NCBI GenBank assembly: GCA_020024755.1
Contig: JAHHTH010000002.1
Coordinates: 1 to 64,000, forward strand
Direction: 5' to 3'
From: Mycoplasmataceae bacterium
GTDB lineage: Bacteria; Bacillota_I; Bacilli_A; Mycoplasmatales; Mycoplasmoidaceae
Length of the DNA stretch: 64,000 nucleotides
Part shown: positions 54,720-64,000 of the stretch, piece by piece
Layout of the letters: every line of letters begins with the position of its first letter
How positions within the stretch are numbered: position 1 is the stretch's first letter
Notes under the pieces: generated by a model
What the model saw: the letters and a program-made list of their open reading frames with translations, nothing else
The model's database searches: none
Told to the model about the DNA's origin: nothing
Translations under genes and position numbers: made by a program

Positions 54720-56678
54720 ATGAGTAAATCAAAATTATATGAACCTATGAAGATAGGATCATTAGAAATTAAGAATAGAGTTATGATGGCTCCTATTAGT
54801 ACTGGATACGAATCAATAGATGGTACTATCAATGAAGTTAGTCATAATTTCTGAGTTGCTAGAGCAAAAGGTGGAGTTGGGATCATTGTAGTTGATGCTG
54901 TTACAGTTGACAAAGATGTTCCTTACCAAACACCAGGGACAATTAGTTTAGGAGATGACTCTACTATTGCATCATTTAAAGCATTTACTGACGAATGTCA
55001 CAAATACAATACTAAGGTATTTCCTCAATTAGCATACATGGGTGCAGAATCTTGTAACCTAATGGTAAAAGGAATTCCAGCAGTAGGTCCATCTGCTTAT
55101 GTTAACCAATTTGGTATTCCATGTCGTGAAATGAGATTGGATGAAATTCCAGGTATCATCAAAAAATATGGTGAAGCTGCACTAAGAGCTAAGAAATCAG
55201 GTTGTGATGGTATTCAATTACACTGTGCTCATGCTTACATGTGTTTAGGCGCATTCTTATCTCCATTAAGAAACAAAAGAACTGATAGATATGGTGGAAG
55301 CTTAGATAATAGAGCTCGTCTAACTTTTGAAGTAATTGCAGAAATGAGAAAAATGGTTGGTCCTGATTTCCCTATTATGATGAGAATTTCACCAGATGAA
55401 CACAGTCCTGGTGGATTAACTTTACATGACTGATTATATTTAATTCCAAAAATGGAAGCTGCAGGTATTGATGCATTTGAAATTTCAGGTGGTAACCCAT
55501 ATGAAGCATTTGATGGAGTTATTCCTTGTCACTATGCATACCATGGTGTAAATATTGAAAATGCAAAAGCAATAAAAGCTATGACTAAAAAACCAATCTA
55601 TGTAGTTGGTAAAATAACAGATCCTAAATTTGCAGAATATGTTGTTGAACAAGGATATGCTGATGGTGTAACATTCGGAAGACCATTATTAGCTGATGCT
55701 GAAGTTGTTAACAAAGCTATAGATGGAAAATATGAAGATATTTGTCCTTGTGCAAACTGTGGTGGACCATGTATTACAAGATCACGTGAAGATAGAGTAA
55801 TGCACTGTGTTATTAACCCTGCATTAGGAAGAGAAGTTGAATGAGCTATCAAACCACTTGAAGGTAAACCTAAAAATGTATTAGTAGTTGGTGCTGGTCC
55901 AGCTGGATTAAGTGCTGCTAGAGTAGCTGCTTTAAGAGGACATAAAGTAACTATTATTGAAAAACAACAAAAGGTTGGTGGACAACTTGCTTTAGCTAGT
56001 GTACCACCATTCAAACAAGAAGTAACTACATGAGTAATTTGATTATTAACTCAATGTGAAAAACTAGGAGTGGAATTTATTTACAACACAGAAGCTACAG
56101 TTGATTTAATTAAATCTAAAAAACCAGATGTAGTTTTTGTAGCTACTGGTTCTGATCCTGTAGTGTTAAAAAACCTTCCAGGATTTGATACATTAGAAAA
56201 AGTAGTTACAACACATGATGTACTATCTTGTAGAACACCAATTTTAAGAGGTAAAGTTGCTATGTTAGGTGGTGGATTAACTGCTTGTGAAACTGCTAAC
56301 CACATTGTTACTTCATCAGCTCGTGGAGATATTGATTTAACAATTATTGAAATGCAACCAAGTATTGTTGCAGGATTGTCTCCTACAAATAGAAAACCAT
56401 TATTAAAATCATTAAACAATGCAAATGTTAAAGTAATGACTTCAACTCAAGTAATGGAATTTAATGGAAAAGATATTATAGTATCTCATAATGGTAAGAA
56501 AGAAATTCTTGAAGGATTTGATCATATCATTTGAGGTATTGGTGTAAGACCAAATACTACTTTATTAGAAGAACTTAAGAAAACAGATTTAAATGTTATT
56601 GTAATTGGTGATTCTCAAAAAATTGGTGATGGACGTTCAGCTGTAGAAACTGGATATTGAGAAGCAAATAACATTTAA
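54720..56678 (+). CDS. baiH: BaiH-like NADH:flavin oxidoreductase (Old Yellow Enzyme / 4Fe-4S / FAD)
   Basis: The 652-residue protein has an FMN TIM barrel (residues 1-340: KIGSLEIKNRVMMAPIS, LHCAHAYMCLGAFLSPLRNK, RYGGSLDNRARL, FGRPLLAD), a 4Fe-4S site C344-x2-C347-x3-C351-x11-C363, an FAD Rossmann fold (VVGAGPAGLSAA, about 389-400) and an NADH fold (MLGGGLTACETA). This is the architecture of 2,4-dienoyl-CoA reductase and of BaiH/BaiCD. By my recollection of clostridial sequences it matches BaiH most closely (GSLDNRAR, VGKI, GRPLLADP, CASCGGSC-like). BaiH reduces the 6,7 double bond of bile-acid intermediates. First gene of a three-gene operon; AGAGG precedes the ATG. Substrate unproven. Confidence 0.75.
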
Positions 56679-56692
56679 TAAGGAGATAGATA

Positions 56693-57184
56693 ATGACTGA
56701 TTTAGAAAAGAGAATTCAAAGATTAGAAGATATTGAAGCAATTAAATGTTTAATGGGTAAATATTACCGTTGCTTAGACTTAAAGAAATGAGACGATTTA
56801 AAGACATGTTTTTCTCCTAATGTAGTAACAAGTTATTCAGATGGAAAATATTGTTTTAAGGGTCCAGAAGAAACAGTAGGATTCTTTGCTAAAGTAATGG
56901 GACCAGAAGCACAAATAAGTCAACACCAAGGACATACACCAGAAATTAAAATTATTGATGAAAAAAATGCACAAGCTTACATTTACTTACAAGACTTCTT
57001 AGTTTTAAGAGATAGAGATCTTTGTGTAAATGGAACTGCTATCTACAACATCAAATATGAAAAAATAAATGACCAATGAAAAATATTAGATATTGGTTAT
57101 GAAAGAATCTTTGAACAAAGATGACAAAGAAAAGATCCAACTACAATTGAGTTTGAAATCTTACACCCAATGTTTAAAAAATAA
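56693..57184 (+). CDS. baiE: BaiE-like 7-alpha-dehydratase (SnoaL fold)
   Basis: The 163-residue protein has the length and blocks of BaiE, the bile-acid 7-alpha-dehydratase: RLEDIEAIKCLMGKYYRCLD, FSPNVVTSYSDGK, QHQGHTPEIKI, YLQD and GYERIFEQRWQR. The reported catalytic residues of clostridial BaiE (Tyr30, Asp35, His83, Asp106, Arg146, from memory) have counterparts here at Tyr24, Asp29, His78, Asp101 and Arg138. AAGGAG lies 10 nt before the ATG. It sits between two flavoenzyme genes with 14- and 20-nt gaps. Three UGA codons encode Trp, so this is not recent uncoded transfer. Another SnoaL-like dehydratase is possible, but the local identity to BaiE is striking. Confidence 0.78.
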
Positions 57185-57204
57185 AATTCAAAGAAAGGTT
57201 TGTT

Positions 57205-59178
57205 ATGTACGATAAATTATTTTCTCCAATAAAAATTAGAGGACTTGAATTAAAGAATAGAATTGTTTTACCTGCAATGATGACTAAGATGACCACTGAT
57301 GACTATCAAGGTATTGTAGGAGATAACTTAATTGATTACCATGCTGCAATTGCTAAAGGTGGTTGTGGACTTAATATTACTGAAGTAATGGGTGTTCACC
57401 CATCAACACATGGATATGCTTATTGTGCTCTTTATGAAGATAAACACGAACCACAAGTAAAAAAGCTAATAGATGCAGTACACGCTAATGGTGGAAAAAT
57501 TTGTATCCAATTGTGACATGGTGGAAAAACAGTTAATAATATGATTGGTTTATTAACTGAAGAACAAAAACAAGGCCGTGTTCCTGTGATGCAAGACAAT
57601 ACAGTTAACAACATTCCAGTTAGCTTAATTGATGAAATAGTTACAGCATTTGGAAAGTCAGCTGCTCGTGCTGTTAAATTAGGAGTAGATGCATTAGAAT
57701 ACCACACTGCTCATATGTATCTAGGACACTCATTCTTGTCTAGTGAATGAAATCAAAGAACTGATGAATATGGTGGTTCATTAGAAAACCGTTCTCGATT
57801 CATTAGAAGAGTTATTACAGAAATTAGAAAGAACATGCCAGAAGACATGCCTTTACTAATGAGAATTGATGTGCATGATGATTATGTAGCTAATGGATTA
57901 TCAACTGAAGATATTGCTCAAGTTTTAACATGAGTACATGAATTAGGTGTAGATGTAGCAGATGTATCTAGAGGTAATGCAGTTACACCTGCATTAAGAT
58001 ATGAAGTACCAACTATGGATGTAGCTAATGGATATAACATGGAAGATGTTAAAAAGCTTAAATCATTATTACCTCCAACAATGAAAGTGATTGGTGTTGG
58101 TAGAGTTAATGCTGGTGCTCAAGCTGAAAAATTCTTAGAAGAAGGATGTGCAGATTTTATTGCAATGGGACGTGCACAAATTTGTGATCATGAATTTGCT
58201 AATAAAACCAAAGAAGGGCATGAAGATCAAATTAGAAAATGTTTAGCTTGTAACAAAGGATGTTTTGATGCAGTAATGGATAAGAGAATGCCACACATGA
58301 TGTGTGCTAGAAATGTCTTTGTTGGAAACTTACATCGTCAATTCAAAAAGGTTAAACCAAATGAAGCTAAAACTGTATTAATTGCTGGTGGTGGAATTGC
58401 AGGAATTACTGCAGCTAGATTCTTAAAACAACGTGGACACAATCCAATTCTTTGTGAAGCAACTGATAAGTTAGGTGGACAAATGAATCTAGCAAGTGCT
58501 CTTAGTTATAAAAAAGAATGAATTGATATCATGAACTTTGAAATCAATAATGCTAAAAAAGAAAAGATTGATATCAGATTAAATACACCAGTTACTGAAG
58601 CTTTAATTGATCAAATTAAACCTGATGAAGTGATTATTGCTATGGGAGCACATGCTGAATGTGAAAAGTTTGATAATGTAGATACTTCAAAAGTTTATTC
58701 ATTTGAAGATGTTTTAACTAACAAAGTAAAACCACAAGGTAATGTAGTAATAGTTGGTGGTGGTATGTATGGATGTGAAACTGCTCAAGCTTTAGTGGCT
58801 CAAGGTATTAGACCAACAGTTATTGATAAAGGTCCTATGCTAGCAATGGATGCTGGATGAATTAGAGCATTTAACTTAATGATCAATGTTCCATCAGCTG
58901 GTGTTAATTGCTTTACTAATGCAAAAGACATTAAAACAACAAAAAATACTATTTCATTCACAGCTACTAATTTAGAAAAGAAAGAAGTTAATGAATCAAT
59001 TACATTTGATTATTTAATATCTGCTATAAAACCAGTGCAAACACCTTATGATTTTATCCAAGCTAAATGTAAGAGTTTAAATATACCTACACATGTAATT
59101 GGTGACTCTAGACAAGTAGAATCTGTAATGTGAGCTGTAAACCAAGCAGCTGATGTAGCACTTGATGAAATTAAATAG
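57205..59178 (+). CDS. baiCD: BaiCD-like NADH:flavin oxidoreductase (Old Yellow Enzyme / 4Fe-4S / FAD)
   Basis: The 657-residue protein has the same three-cofactor layout as the gene at 54720. FMN barrel: LFSPIKIRGLELKNRIVLPA, IQLWHGG, RTDEYGGSLENR, VADVSRGNA, AMGRAQ. 4Fe-4S cysteines C346-x2-C349-x3-C353-x13-C367 (KCLACNKGCFDAV). FAD fold IAGGGIAGITAARFLK and NADH fold IVGGGMYGCETAQ. By recollection it matches BaiCD (RGLELKNRIVLP, SRGNA, GRAQL, GCYDAV), which reduces the 4,5 double bond of 3-oxo-4-ene bile acids. Its two domains are clearly diverged from the upstream gene, so it is not a recent duplicate. Last gene of the operon. Confidence 0.75.
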
Positions 59179-59220
59179 GTATTAATCTTCAATATTCTAA
59201 GAAAAAAGGTAAAAATAATA

Positions 59221-59399
59221 TATAATATTATTGCTCTCACAGCTTTAGTTGATATTCAATCAACATTTTAGTAACATGAAGCATTACGAGTAAGTGATCT
59301 GCTGAATCTACCGAAAGTATTAATACTAAAATGCTTAATAGACAACTAATACTTTAATTGTGAGATGCACAGTAAACTCACAATTAAGGAGATATTATA
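59221..59399 (+). promoter_or_regulatory. Promoter and highly structured leader of rpsD (candidate S4 autoregulatory RNA)
   Basis: TATAAT (59221-59226) is followed by a leader of about 170 nt. Visible helices: GTTGAT/ATCAAC (59248-59264), TTTTAGTA (59266-59273) with TACTAAAA (59324-59331), AAGCATT (59279-59285) with AATGCTT (59330-59336); the last two cross, so a pseudoknot or a switch is possible. An 11-bp hairpin TTAATTGTGAG/CTCACAATTAA (59354-59387) ends on the first bases of AAGGAG. S4 is known to repress its own mRNA through folded leaders in other bacteria. Confidence 0.5.
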
Positions 59400-59999
59400 A
59401 TGAGTAGATATACTGGAAGTATTTATAAAAGATCAAGAAGATTAGGTTTCTCTTTATTAGAAAACAATAAAGAATTCTCTAAAGGTAAAAAAAGAACTTA
59501 TGCACCAGGTCAACACGGTAACAAGAGAACTAAATTATCTGGTTATGGTGAACAATTACAAGAAAAACAAAAACTAATGTTCATGTATGGATTAAATGAC
59601 CGTCAATTCAGAAGATTCTTTGATATTGCTAGACATAAAGAAGGTGTTTTAACAATTAACTTACTTCAAACTCTAGAATCAAGATTAGACAGTTTAGTAT
59701 TTAGAATGGGATTTGCTCCAACTAGAAGAGCAGCTAGACAATTAGTTAGCCATGGTCACATTTTAGTTAATGGAAAGAAAATGGACATCCCATCAGCTAT
59801 CATTCCTGTAGGTGCTAAGATTAGTGTTAAAGATAAAACAAAATCTAAGATCAACATGGAAAAAGCAACTATTGCTGAATTCGTTAAAGTTGATAGTAAA
59901 TCATTAGAAGGTACATTCACAAGATTCCCAGAAAGAAATGAATTACCAGAAAACATCAACGAATCATACGTAGTTGAATGATTCAAACGTTTAGTTTAA
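59400..59999 (+). CDS. rpsD: Ribosomal protein uS4
   Basis: S4 is a primary 16S rRNA binder that nucleates small-subunit assembly. The 199-residue protein has the usual YAPGQHG, the LESRLDSLVFRMGFAPTRRAARQLVSHGHILVNG S4-domain region (residues about 96-130) and the C-terminal ESYVVEWFKRLV. It lacks the N-terminal zinc cysteines, as is common in mollicutes. Monocistronic or with the 84-residue gene 28 nt downstream. Confidence 0.97.
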
Positions 60000-60027
60000 T
60001 CACTAACCAATTATTTAATTCTTTAAA

Positions 60028-60282
60028 ATGAAAAACGATTTTATTATTGCAGTTAATATTAGATGTGAACCAAAGCAATTTGAATGATTGCTTAAATCAG
60101 CTAATATTAGCTGCTTTAATATTGATGTTCAACATCCAAAGATTTATTATGATGAACAAACTTACTTCTTATTTGAAACAGAAGACACTAGACAATCATT
60201 TATAGCTAAAGTTCAAGCTTCACATGATCTAGTTGTTAATATAAATGAAATTAGCTTCTGTGCTAAAGAAGACAAGCAATAA
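60028..60282 (+). CDS. Small hypothetical protein
   Basis: An 84-residue soluble protein beginning MKNDFIIAVNIRCEPKQFEW. Alternating strands and helices suggest a compact alpha/beta domain. It has no signal, no membrane helix and no recognised motif. It follows rpsD by 28 nt and ends before a terminator. Confidence 0.55.
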
Positions 60283-60318
60283 TGATAATCATAACCAACC
60301 AAGATAGATAAATAGATA

Positions 60319-60358
60319 ATTAAAAATCTCTGAACTATTAGTTACAGAGATTTTTAAT
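60319..60358. terminator. Bidirectional terminator between rpsD unit and rplK-rplA
   Basis: ATTAAAAATCTCTG / CAGAGATTTTTAAT form a 14-bp stem with a 12-nt loop and T runs on both strands. Confidence 0.85.
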
Positions 60359-60389
60359 CGATATTTATTTTGTAGTTAATCCTAATTAA

Positions 60390-61076
60390 TTATTGAGGAA
60401 TAACAATTTTGAAACCAGGACCCATTGAAGGTGATACTGTAATGTTTTGGATGTAAGTTCCTTTTACAGTAGCTGGACGTTTTGATTTTAATAATTGAAT
60501 TAAAGCATCAATGTTTTCAGCAACTTCTTTTGAGTTTGATGAAACTTTACCTACAGTCATGTGGATGTTTCCAAATGTATCTGTACGGTATTCAAACTTA
60601 CCAAGTTTGAATTCTTTAATAGTTTTAATTAAGTCAGTTGTAACTGTACCAGTTTTAGGGTTAGGCATTAAACCTTTAGGACCTAATACTTTACCTAATT
60701 TAGCTAACTTAGGCATCATTTTAGGTGTAGTTAAGATTACATCGAAATCAGTTCATCCTTTTTCAATGTCTTGGATCTTGTCACTACCACCAAAGAAATC
60801 AGCACCTGCAGCTTTTGCATCTGCTTCGTTAGTGTCATCACATAATGCTAAGATTCTTAATACCTTACCATTGCTGTGAGGGAATGAGAAAGTTCCTCTT
60901 AATTGTTGTTCAGCTTTTGTAGTATCTAAGTTTAATTTAATAGCAACATCTATTGAACCATCAAATTTAGAGATACTTGCTTGTTGAGCTAATTTAACAG
61001 CTTCTTCTAATGGGTAAACTTTTTTAGTATCGAATTTTTCTAATACTGCTTTCATTTTTTTAGAAATCTTAGCCAT
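60390..61076 (-). CDS. rplA: Ribosomal protein uL1
   Basis: L1 forms the mobile stalk next to the ribosomal E site and often represses its own operon. The 228-residue protein shows the L1 layout with KLAKLGKVLGPKGLMPNPKTGTVT-region (KVLGPKGLMPNPKTGTV), GKFEYRTDTFGNIHMTVGKV, and SPSMGPGFKI at the end. It starts 2 nt after rplK. Confidence 0.97.
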
Positions 61077-61078
61077 AA

Positions 61079-61537
61079 TTAGTTAGTTCCCTTCTTTGAT
61101 TTTGTTAAAGGATCAACACCTTCGATTTCAATACCCATTTGTTTAGCTGTACCTGCAATCATTCTTAATGCTGCTTCTTCATCGTTAGCATTCATATCAG
61201 GTAATTTTGTTTTTGCAATTTCTAAAGCTTTTTCTTTAGAGATTTTTGCAACTTTTGTAGTTACTGAGTTTGCAGTACCTTTTTTAATTCCTGCAGCTTC
61301 TTTTAATAAAATTGAAGCTGGAGTTGTTTTGATTACAAAGTCAAATGATTTGTCTTTGTAAGCTGTAATGATAACTGGAATAACTTTTCCATTTTTATCT
61401 TTAGTAGCATCGTTATATGCTTTAGTGAATTCAACCATGTTAATTCCGATTGAAGCTAGAGCTGGACCAGGTTTTGCTTGTCCACCGATAAGGTCTAATT
61501 TAGCTACTCTTGTAATTTCCTTTGTTTTAGGAGCCAC
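61079..61537 (-). CDS. rplK: Ribosomal protein uL11
   Basis: L11 forms the GTPase-associated centre on 23S rRNA. The 152-residue protein has LIGGQAKPGPALASIGINM, the rRNA-binding C-domain with GIKKGTANS, and ALRMIAGTAKQMGIEIEG. It starts at GTG (61537), the only start that gives the family N-terminus, with AAAGGAA 9 nt upstream. First gene of rplK-rplA. Confidence 0.96.
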   Translation of the reverse strand: MAPKTKEITRVAKLDLIGGQAKPGPALASIGINMVEFTKAYNDATKDKNGKVIPVIITAYKDKSFDFVIKTTPASILLKEAAGIKKGTANSVTTKVAKISKEKALEIAKTKLPDMNANDEEAALRMIAGTAKQMGIEIEGVDPLTKSKKGTN

Positions 61538-61665
61538 GGCAACTTTTCCTTTCTTTGCTTGTTACCTTAAAAAATATTTAAGGAAACGTTCTGTGTGTGG
61601 TTCATACAGCATACCTATATATATGCTTCCCACGCTGTCTAAAAGACATAGTAATTTTAGCATAA
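61538..61665 (-). promoter_or_regulatory. Structured leader of rplK-rplA (candidate L1-binding RNA)
   Basis: On the minus strand an extended -10 (TGCTAAAAT) is followed by a leader with TGTCT/AGACA, GTGG (61630-61633) with CCAC (61597-61600), an inner GCATA/TATGC hairpin, and CCTTAAA/TTTAAGG nearer the gene. The GTGG-GAAG stem with asymmetric internal loop is the kind of mimic of the L1 rRNA site seen in other L11-L1 operons. ACAGC/GCTGT could pair as an alternative. Confidence 0.45.
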
Positions 61666-61704
61666 ATATAAATATTTATGAAAAGATAATGCAAATAGGT
61701 GCTA

Positions 61705-63021
61705 TTAATGATTGCTTAATGCATTCTTATAGCAAATTAATAAGTTGTGGAATAACATAATTAATGTCATTGGTCCAATCCCAAACGGTACTGGTGTAAT
61801 CTTCAAATCTTTTTTAATTAAATTGTTAAAATTAACATCTCCACAGACTTTACCAGCTTCATTTCTATTGATTCCTACATCGACAATTATTTGTCCATCC
61901 TTAACAAATGATTCATTAATAAAATTAGCTTTACCTACTGCTGATACAATAATGTCTGCCTTTTTACATTTCTCTGCAAGATCTTTAGTTTTAGAGTGAG
62001 TGATTTTAACTGTAGCATTGTTTAACAACATAAGTGCTGCTAATGGTTTAGCAACTATATTACTTCTTCCAATGATAACAACATCCTTTGATTCTAACTC
62101 TACTCCATAAAATTGAAGTAGTTTAATAACCCCATAAGGTGTACAAGGAATAAGTGAGTTATCATTAATATTTCCAGTTCATAAATTACCTACATTTAAT
62201 GGATGAAAACAATCAGTATCTTTATTAGGTGAAACAGTTAAATTAATAACATGTTCATCGATGTGTTTAGGTAATGGTTTTTGAATTAAGATACCATGGA
62301 CATTTTGGTCTTTATTAAGTTCTTCAATTTTATTTACTAAATCAGTTTGAGTAATAGTGTCTTCAAGTTTGATAAGATCTACATCAATTCCAAGTTCTTT
62401 ACCAAGTTTAGATTTGTTGTTCACATAAACTGAACTACCATAATCATTTCCAACTTGGATGATAGCTAGTTTTGGTTTGATGTGATGTTTATGTTCTAGT
62501 TGTTCTTTTTCAGCAATCATTTTAGACTTTAATGAGTCAACACAAGGTTTAGAAAAAAGAATCTTATCTTTGTAAGAACTATAAGTTTCAATTTTAAATT
62601 CATTGCAATCTTTTGTGTTAATAAGATTGAAGAAATTCATATTAAGATTTAATGTTGTATCACAATCATAACTATTAGGTAATTTACTAATTAAAAGCTC
62701 ATCGTAATATGGTTCAAATAATTTATAGATTGCTTTACCACCTATAACAAATACATCTTCATTTTTAGCTAAATTTAAAACAACATTAATATCATTAGTA
62801 ACTATAGCACCTTCTACTTGTTGTAGAGTGTTACTAAAGATGATATTTTTTCTATTAGGTAGAAGTCTACCAATTGATTCAAAAGTCTTTCTTCCCATTA
62901 CTACTGTGTGACCTGAAGTAGTGGATTTAAAATGTTCCATTTCTGATTTGATATTTCATGGTAATTTGTTATCTTTTCCGATGCCATTATTTGCATCTGT
63001 ACATACTATCATTTTAAGCAT
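61705..63021 (-). CDS. Dihydrofolate reductase-FolD fusion (methylene-THF dehydrogenase/cyclohydrolase)
   Basis: One 438-residue frame joins two enzymes. Residues 1-about 160 are DHFR: IVCTDANNGIGKDNKLPWNI, EMEHFKSTT (Glu at the catalytic acid position), VVMGRKTFESIGRLLPNRKN, VFVIGGKAIYKLF. Residues about 165-438 are FolD: YVNNKSKLGKELGI (catalytic Lys), GILIQKPLPKHID, DTDCFHPLNVGNL, IPCTPYGVIKLL, VVIIGRSNIVAKPLA, and TPVPFGIGPMT. The two are normally separate genes; the fusion links THF recycling to one-carbon interconversion. Start is the ATG at 63021 or 63012. It begins 3 nt after thyA. Confidence 0.9.
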
Positions 63022-63024
63022 AAC

Positions 63025-63888
63025 TTATACCGCAACAGGAGCCTTGATGAATGGGTCTGGATCATAACCTTCTAATTCAAAATCATCAGCAACATAATCA
63101 AAGAAATTCTTTTTAGTTTTAATAATTAATTTAGGTAATTTCTTTGGTGTACGAGCTAATTGAGTATTTACTTGTTCTAAGTGGTTTGTGTAGATGTGAC
63201 AGTCTCCAGTTGTATGAATAAATTCACCTGGTTTTAAACCACATTCATTAGCAATCATAATTGTTAGTAAAGAGTATGAAGCAATATTAAAAGGAACTCC
63301 TAAAAATAGGTCTGCACTTCTTTGGTAAAGTTGACAAGATAATACACCATCTTCAACAATGAATTGAAATAAACTGTGACAAGGAGGTAGTAGCATATTA
63401 TCTACTTCACATGGGTTTCATGCAGAGATAATTAATCTTCTACTATCTGGGTTTGTTTTAATTTGATCAAGAAGTTTTTTTAATTGATCAACACCATTAA
63501 AATCTCTTCATTGTTTTCCATAAACTGGACCAAGGTTTCCATGCTTTTTAGCAAAGTTAGCATCAGCTTTAATTTTGTCTACGAATTCTTGTTGAGTTTC
63601 ACCTTTATAGTCTGGTGATTTTTTGTATTGTTCATATGGTCATTCATTTCAAATATTAACATTATTATCAACTAAATATTTGATGTTTGTATCACCTTTA
63701 ATGAATCATAATAGTTCATGTAGAATAGCATTAAAATTTACTTTCTTAGTTGTTAAAATTGGAAAGCCTTGAGTAAGATCATATCTTGTTTGAGTGCCAA
63801 ATACAGAGATAGTATTTACACCAGTACGGTTTGTCTTTTCTTTACCATGAGTTTTAACATGGTTTAATAATTCTAAATATTGTTTCAT
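63025..63888 (-). CDS. thyA: Thymidylate synthase
   Basis: ThyA makes dTMP from dUMP and methylene-THF and yields dihydrofolate, which the next gene's DHFR recycles. The 287-residue protein has NRTGVNTISVFG, the nucleophile Cys in LPPCHSLFQF, QLYQRSADLFLGVPFNIASY, and HIYTNHLEQ. AAGGTT precedes the ATG. It is followed within 3 nt by the DHFR-FolD fusion and preceded by another gene that ends 14 nt upstream. Confidence 0.96.
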
Positions 63889-63902
63889 AACCTTCCTAAC
63901 TA

Positions 63903-64000
63903 TTATTTTTTGTTATCAATTACATTAATTAATTTAAGTGCTTCATGTACTTTCTTTTCGTTTTCAACTCTATCAAAATTTTCTTCAATTGAAGTTTGGA
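63903..64000 (-). CDS. Unidentified gene, 3' end only
   Basis: The last 32 codons of a minus-strand gene enter from the right edge and end at TAA (63903-63905). The visible tail (...ENFDRVENEKKVHEALKLIN) is charged and helical; the product cannot be identified. Its 14-nt distance to thyA suggests a common transcript. Confidence 0.55.
   Translation of the reverse strand, partial: QTSIEENFDRVENEKKVHEALKLINVIDNKK

Noticed and set aside
55598..57707. Several minus-strand ORFs of 90-140 residues inside the bai-like operon
   Set aside because: They are reverse shadows of strongly conserved flavoenzyme genes and have no start signals.

Overview
The window is mollicute chromosome. It is AT-rich, and TGA is read inside almost every conserved gene at tryptophan positions (trpS, alaS, pyk, thyA, suf genes), so UGA = Trp and each apparent short-ORF series below is one intact gene. 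Only the RF1-type release factor is present. Gene content (RNase P RNA, suf, plsX-rnc-smc-ftsY-ylxM, tpiA-pyk, folate enzymes, many exported proteins with lysine-rich or repeat regions) fits a Mycoplasma-type host-associated bacterium. The species cannot be named from this window alone.

Layout. 1-4.1 kb: end of a Pro/Met-repeat protein, rnpB, a membrane protein, trpS and a HAD phosphatase. 4.1-8.5 kb (minus): a complete SUF iron-sulfur operon, sufC-D-S-U-B. 8.6-12.6 kb: a 1347-residue exported protein of unknown role. 12.7-16.3 kb: tRNA-Lys, a small gene, tex, and a minus-strand tRNA cluster (Tyr, Gln, a tRNA-like element without a normal anticodon arm, Lys, Leu, Gly, Ser). 16.3-19.3 kb: an accessory patch with a direct repeat, a lipoprotein overlapping an HNH-like protein gene, and a secreted protein ending at a T8 tract. 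19.3-30.7 kb: membrane protein, greA, tpiA-pyk, lemA and partner, rpmE, prfA, an acetyltransferase, a flippase-like protein. 30.9-36.4 kb: alaS-ruvX, an NCS2 permease, a small membrane protein. 36.4-46.2 kb: one long plus-strand operon, cls-deoC-plsX-rnc-smc-ftsY-ylxM-HAD-like-trigger-factor-like. 46.3-47.8 kb: two minus genes, one with a folded leader. 48.0-54.5 kb: a small anchored protein and a 1940-residue surface protein with about ten repeats and a complete papain-type protease domain. 54.6-59.2 kb: three genes resembling baiH, baiE and baiCD of bile-acid 7-dehydroxylating clostridia. 59.2-64 kb: rpsD with a structured leader, rplK-rplA with an L1-type leader, and thyA followed by a dihydrofolate reductase-FolD fusion.

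How it works together. The most unusual part is the bai-like operon. BaiE is a steroid 7-alpha-dehydratase, and BaiH and BaiCD are flavin/4Fe-4S enzymes that reduce the two resulting double bonds, so these three genes equal the dehydration-plus-two-reductions arm of the bile-acid pathway. Both flavoenzymes keep four cluster cysteines, and the SUF operon could supply their clusters. No bai CoA-ligase, CoA-transferase or 3-alpha-dehydrogenase gene lies in the window, so the true substrate (bile acid, other steroid, or another dienoyl compound) is open. Next to it, the giant protease and other exported proteins point to life on host surfaces. ThyA and the DHFR-FolD fusion together form a compact dTMP/folate cycle.
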